From positions 1 through 64,000 of the forward strand of contig NC_063259.1 in assembly GCF_019578655.1 (NCBI RefSeq): a stretch of 64,000 bases of DNA, given 5' to 3'. The notes below the pieces were generated by a model. The model saw only the letters and a list, made by a program, of their open reading frames with translations. It was not told the DNA's origin and did not search any database. The stretch is from Ricinus communis (lineage: Eukaryota > Streptophyta > Magnoliopsida > Malpighiales > Euphorbiaceae). This document shows, piece by piece, positions 61,839 to 64,000 of this stretch. Within the stretch, counting starts at the first letter, position 1. The number at the start of each line of letters is the position of its first letter. Position numbers and translations under genes: made by a program.

Positions 61839-62873
61839 TTAACTCAAAACCTCATTGTACTTGAAAACACAGTCATAAAGCCGGCCTCCAAGAAACTGGG
61901 CAACCTCTGGATGTTTCACCTGATTAAAAAATAAAACAAGGAGAAAATGCAAAAGGAGAGATTATCACAAAATAAGTTAAATCCTACAGAATAACGGCCA
62001 TTAGGTGATTTCTTCACACATACATAAAAACAAAAATAATTAAGGAAAAAAGAAAAGAAAAAGAGAAAAACTAAACTAAACTAAACATTTACCATTCCAA
62101 TCTTCAGAGAATCACACTTGAATTGAGCATAAAGATTTGTTTCTATCCCGCGACCCTACAAAAAGCAATGAATGGTTAAGTGCAACAAATTGGATAGTTC
62201 AGTTTCTGAAGACTATTTAGTTTAATCATAACCAATAACCATGGATTGGAATTTCCAGTTTCCCTCTCTTGCTCTCTTAATGAGGTTCCCTATTTTTTTC
62301 CATTGGTCAACCGTCAAGGCCCAATCCTACCCCGACTTCATTATCACTTCTATGTGCTAGAAAACTTGTCAAACTCATGTATCCATATCAATCTGGTAGC
62401 CATTGTCTTCTTCATATTGACAAAATTTGAGAAAGACTCACCATTCCTTCAAATATTACTAGGTCTGCATCAGTGGATAAATAAGCTAGCTCTTGTGATA
62501 CTCTTGTGAGATCAATAACCTGCAAATGATGGAAAAGCAAATAAGCCTATTACTATACACTTGCATATACCCATCATTGTATTTGTGGAAGATGTTAGTC
62601 CAACCAATACTTAAAGTGAAGATATAGCACATATGTTCCTTACTGGCAAATCATTTCCAGAGTTGGCAATCAAGAGATTAGAGGTATCAACACCCACAAG
62701 CTGTCCATTTTCATCTTTCAACTGGAAAATGAGCGCTTAAGTCAGAAAAATAAGAACCCAGCCCAACAACACCAAAGTTTAGCTATTCTTTCTTTCACCT
62801 TTGATATAATCTCAATCAGTTCAGGGTAAGTGACATCGTTGATAGAGGGCAAGTCATTAGCAGCCAAAACAAC
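61839..62873 (-). CDS. DUF89 (damage-control phosphatase) protein, C-terminal exons
   Basis: Five minus-strand exons with GT-AG borders, all phase 0: 62873-62799, 62721-62644, 62519-62442, 62155-62093 and 61919-61839 (stop 61841-61839), 124 residues in total. Readable blocks are VVLAANDLPSINDVTYPELI, VGVDTSNLLIANSGNDLP, LAYLSTDADLVIFEGM, GRGIETNLYAQFKCDSLKIG and VKHPEVAQFLGGRLYDCVFK. This order is the end of the DUF89 domain, found in plants either alone or as the C-terminal half of type II pantothenate kinase (PANK2). These metal-dependent phosphatases remove damaged phospho-metabolites, in PANK2 near CoA synthesis. The upstream exons are not found to 64000; they may lie beyond the window behind a long intron, or the gene may be cut. 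It converges with the protease gene. Confidence 0.85.
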
Positions 62874-64000
62874 CTGCCAAAGTGATAGGCAAGCAAAAAG
62901 GAAGTAAGCTTAAGATAGCAAGCGGCAGCCATGCAAGAGTAAGAAAAAAATAGCAATTGTGGAGGCATATTATTTGATGCAAATGTCCAAACTTAACAGA
63001 ACTACATCTAAATTCATGGTTTAGTATGTTTTGCCCTTTCAAAGGATGCATTTAATTTGGAGTAACAAAATATAATCTCTTACAATTTTTATTTGCTTTC
63101 CTTTCTTTAAAAGCAAAAACTTAATCATAAGCAGTCTTACAATATAGCTGAAATGAATTACAAATCAAAGGCTACATTTAACGAGAAAGTAACCATGATA
63201 TAAAACATTTAACGCAGAAATGGATTTTGCCGTGCCCATCAAAATGTCTGAAAGGTGCTAAATTTCAATGAGCAACTTCTCAAATTTAAAGGCCTGATAA
63301 AAACAACTGTGAATAAAGCATCAGCAATATTGATGGAGGAACAGGGATACCCACCAAGACTGCCAAACCCAAAACCAAAATCTAATTAATGCATTTGATA
63401 AGAAATATGTTGATACGAAAATAGAGAAAAAAAAGAAAAAGAAGTGGAGTACAGCACTCCACTGGCACCATTTCAGAATATTTTCAAGAGATTTTTTCAT
63501 GGGAAGGTCAAGAAGAAGTCAACGGATTATTGGGAAGATATTCTACTAATTAGTTTCTTAGTTGTTATTAGTTGTCATTTAATTGCTCATTAATTTAGGA
63601 TAATATTTTTATTTTTATTGAGAATAGTCTTTTTCTCATGTGCACAATAATTTGACTCGTTATTATTCACATACTAATAAATTAAAATAATTTAAAATAA
63701 AAAATAATATAGTTATCTATTAAATATATTAATATTATTATTTTGAAAATATTATTTTTATAATTAAAATTTTTACCTTATAATGTTCATTATCATTATT
63801 TTTATTTTTATTTTTATTTTTAATCTATATATCTTTTCACCTTATATTTTGTACATAAAATTATTTGTTTATCTCAAAATATATTGTAACAAATTAAAAT
63901 ATATTTTACTTTCCATATTAATATATTTCCATCCATATATTTCTTTTGCAATTACTAAAACACATTTATATAAATATACTATTCTAATTTAAATTACAAT
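62874..64000. other. Probable long intron or flank, AT-rich
   Basis: No further DUF89 exon is readable on the minus strand here. A (ttttta)n-like run is at about 63790-63824. A frame at 62857-63051 mixes exon and intron. The last 450 bases are strongly AT-rich. Confidence 0.5.

Overview
This is a stretch of plant nuclear DNA, most likely from a eudicot. The evidence is split plant genes with GT-AG introns, AT-rich intergenic DNA, and large nested LTR retrotransposons of the plant Athila, Tat and Tekay/Del-like lineages. Species cannot be fixed from the sequence alone. No bacterial operons, CRISPR arrays, rRNA or tRNA genes were seen.

Only three host genes are well supported. At 7123-7626 (minus) is a short single-exon gene for a conserved plant protein of unknown function. 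At 60144-61405 (plus) is a three-exon papain-type cysteine protease of the xylem (XCP) group, apparently intact. At 61839-62873 (minus) are the last five exons of a DUF89-domain gene, the C-terminal part of a PANK2-type or stand-alone DUF89 phosphatase. The last two genes converge and form a gene island at the right edge.

Almost everything else is transposon DNA. 1.7-4.7 kb: minus-strand Ty3/gypsy gag-protease pieces split by a truncated Athila 3' end. 8.2-9.8 kb: a CACTA terminus and a minus-strand gypsy gag-protease fragment. 9832-22024: a 12.2-kb Athila element (plus) with both LTRs, gag-pol and an ATHILA ORF-1 gene, disabled mainly by Gln-to-stop changes. 22-30.7 kb: a Tat-like element (plus) with a second RNase H, interrupted at 22707-25737 by a solo LTR with a perfect target-site duplication. 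31.3-35.1 kb: a Mutator-like (MULE) transposase gene (minus) with introns. 35.1-46.3 kb: a decayed Athila (minus), itself hit by an LTR-like insertion (about 36545-37625) and by two solo LTRs of one family (38157-40396, 40415-42703) inside its protease. 46348-55680: a full-length Tekay/Del-like chromovirus (minus) with a perfect 5-bp duplication. 55.7-60.1 kb: AT-rich DNA with tandem repeats.

The most informative signals are the layered insertions, whose duplications allow relative dating; the strong bias of Athila nonsense codons to TAG/TAA at positions where relatives have Gln, fitting CHG-methylation decay; and LTR differences in the young chromovirus that sit at CG-rich spots while AT-rich stretches match, which suggests consensus errors. 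A wholly new biological system was not found. The nearest candidates are an integrase reading frame that runs into a coiled coil and hydrophobic tail, and a MULE transposase lacking its SWIM finger.
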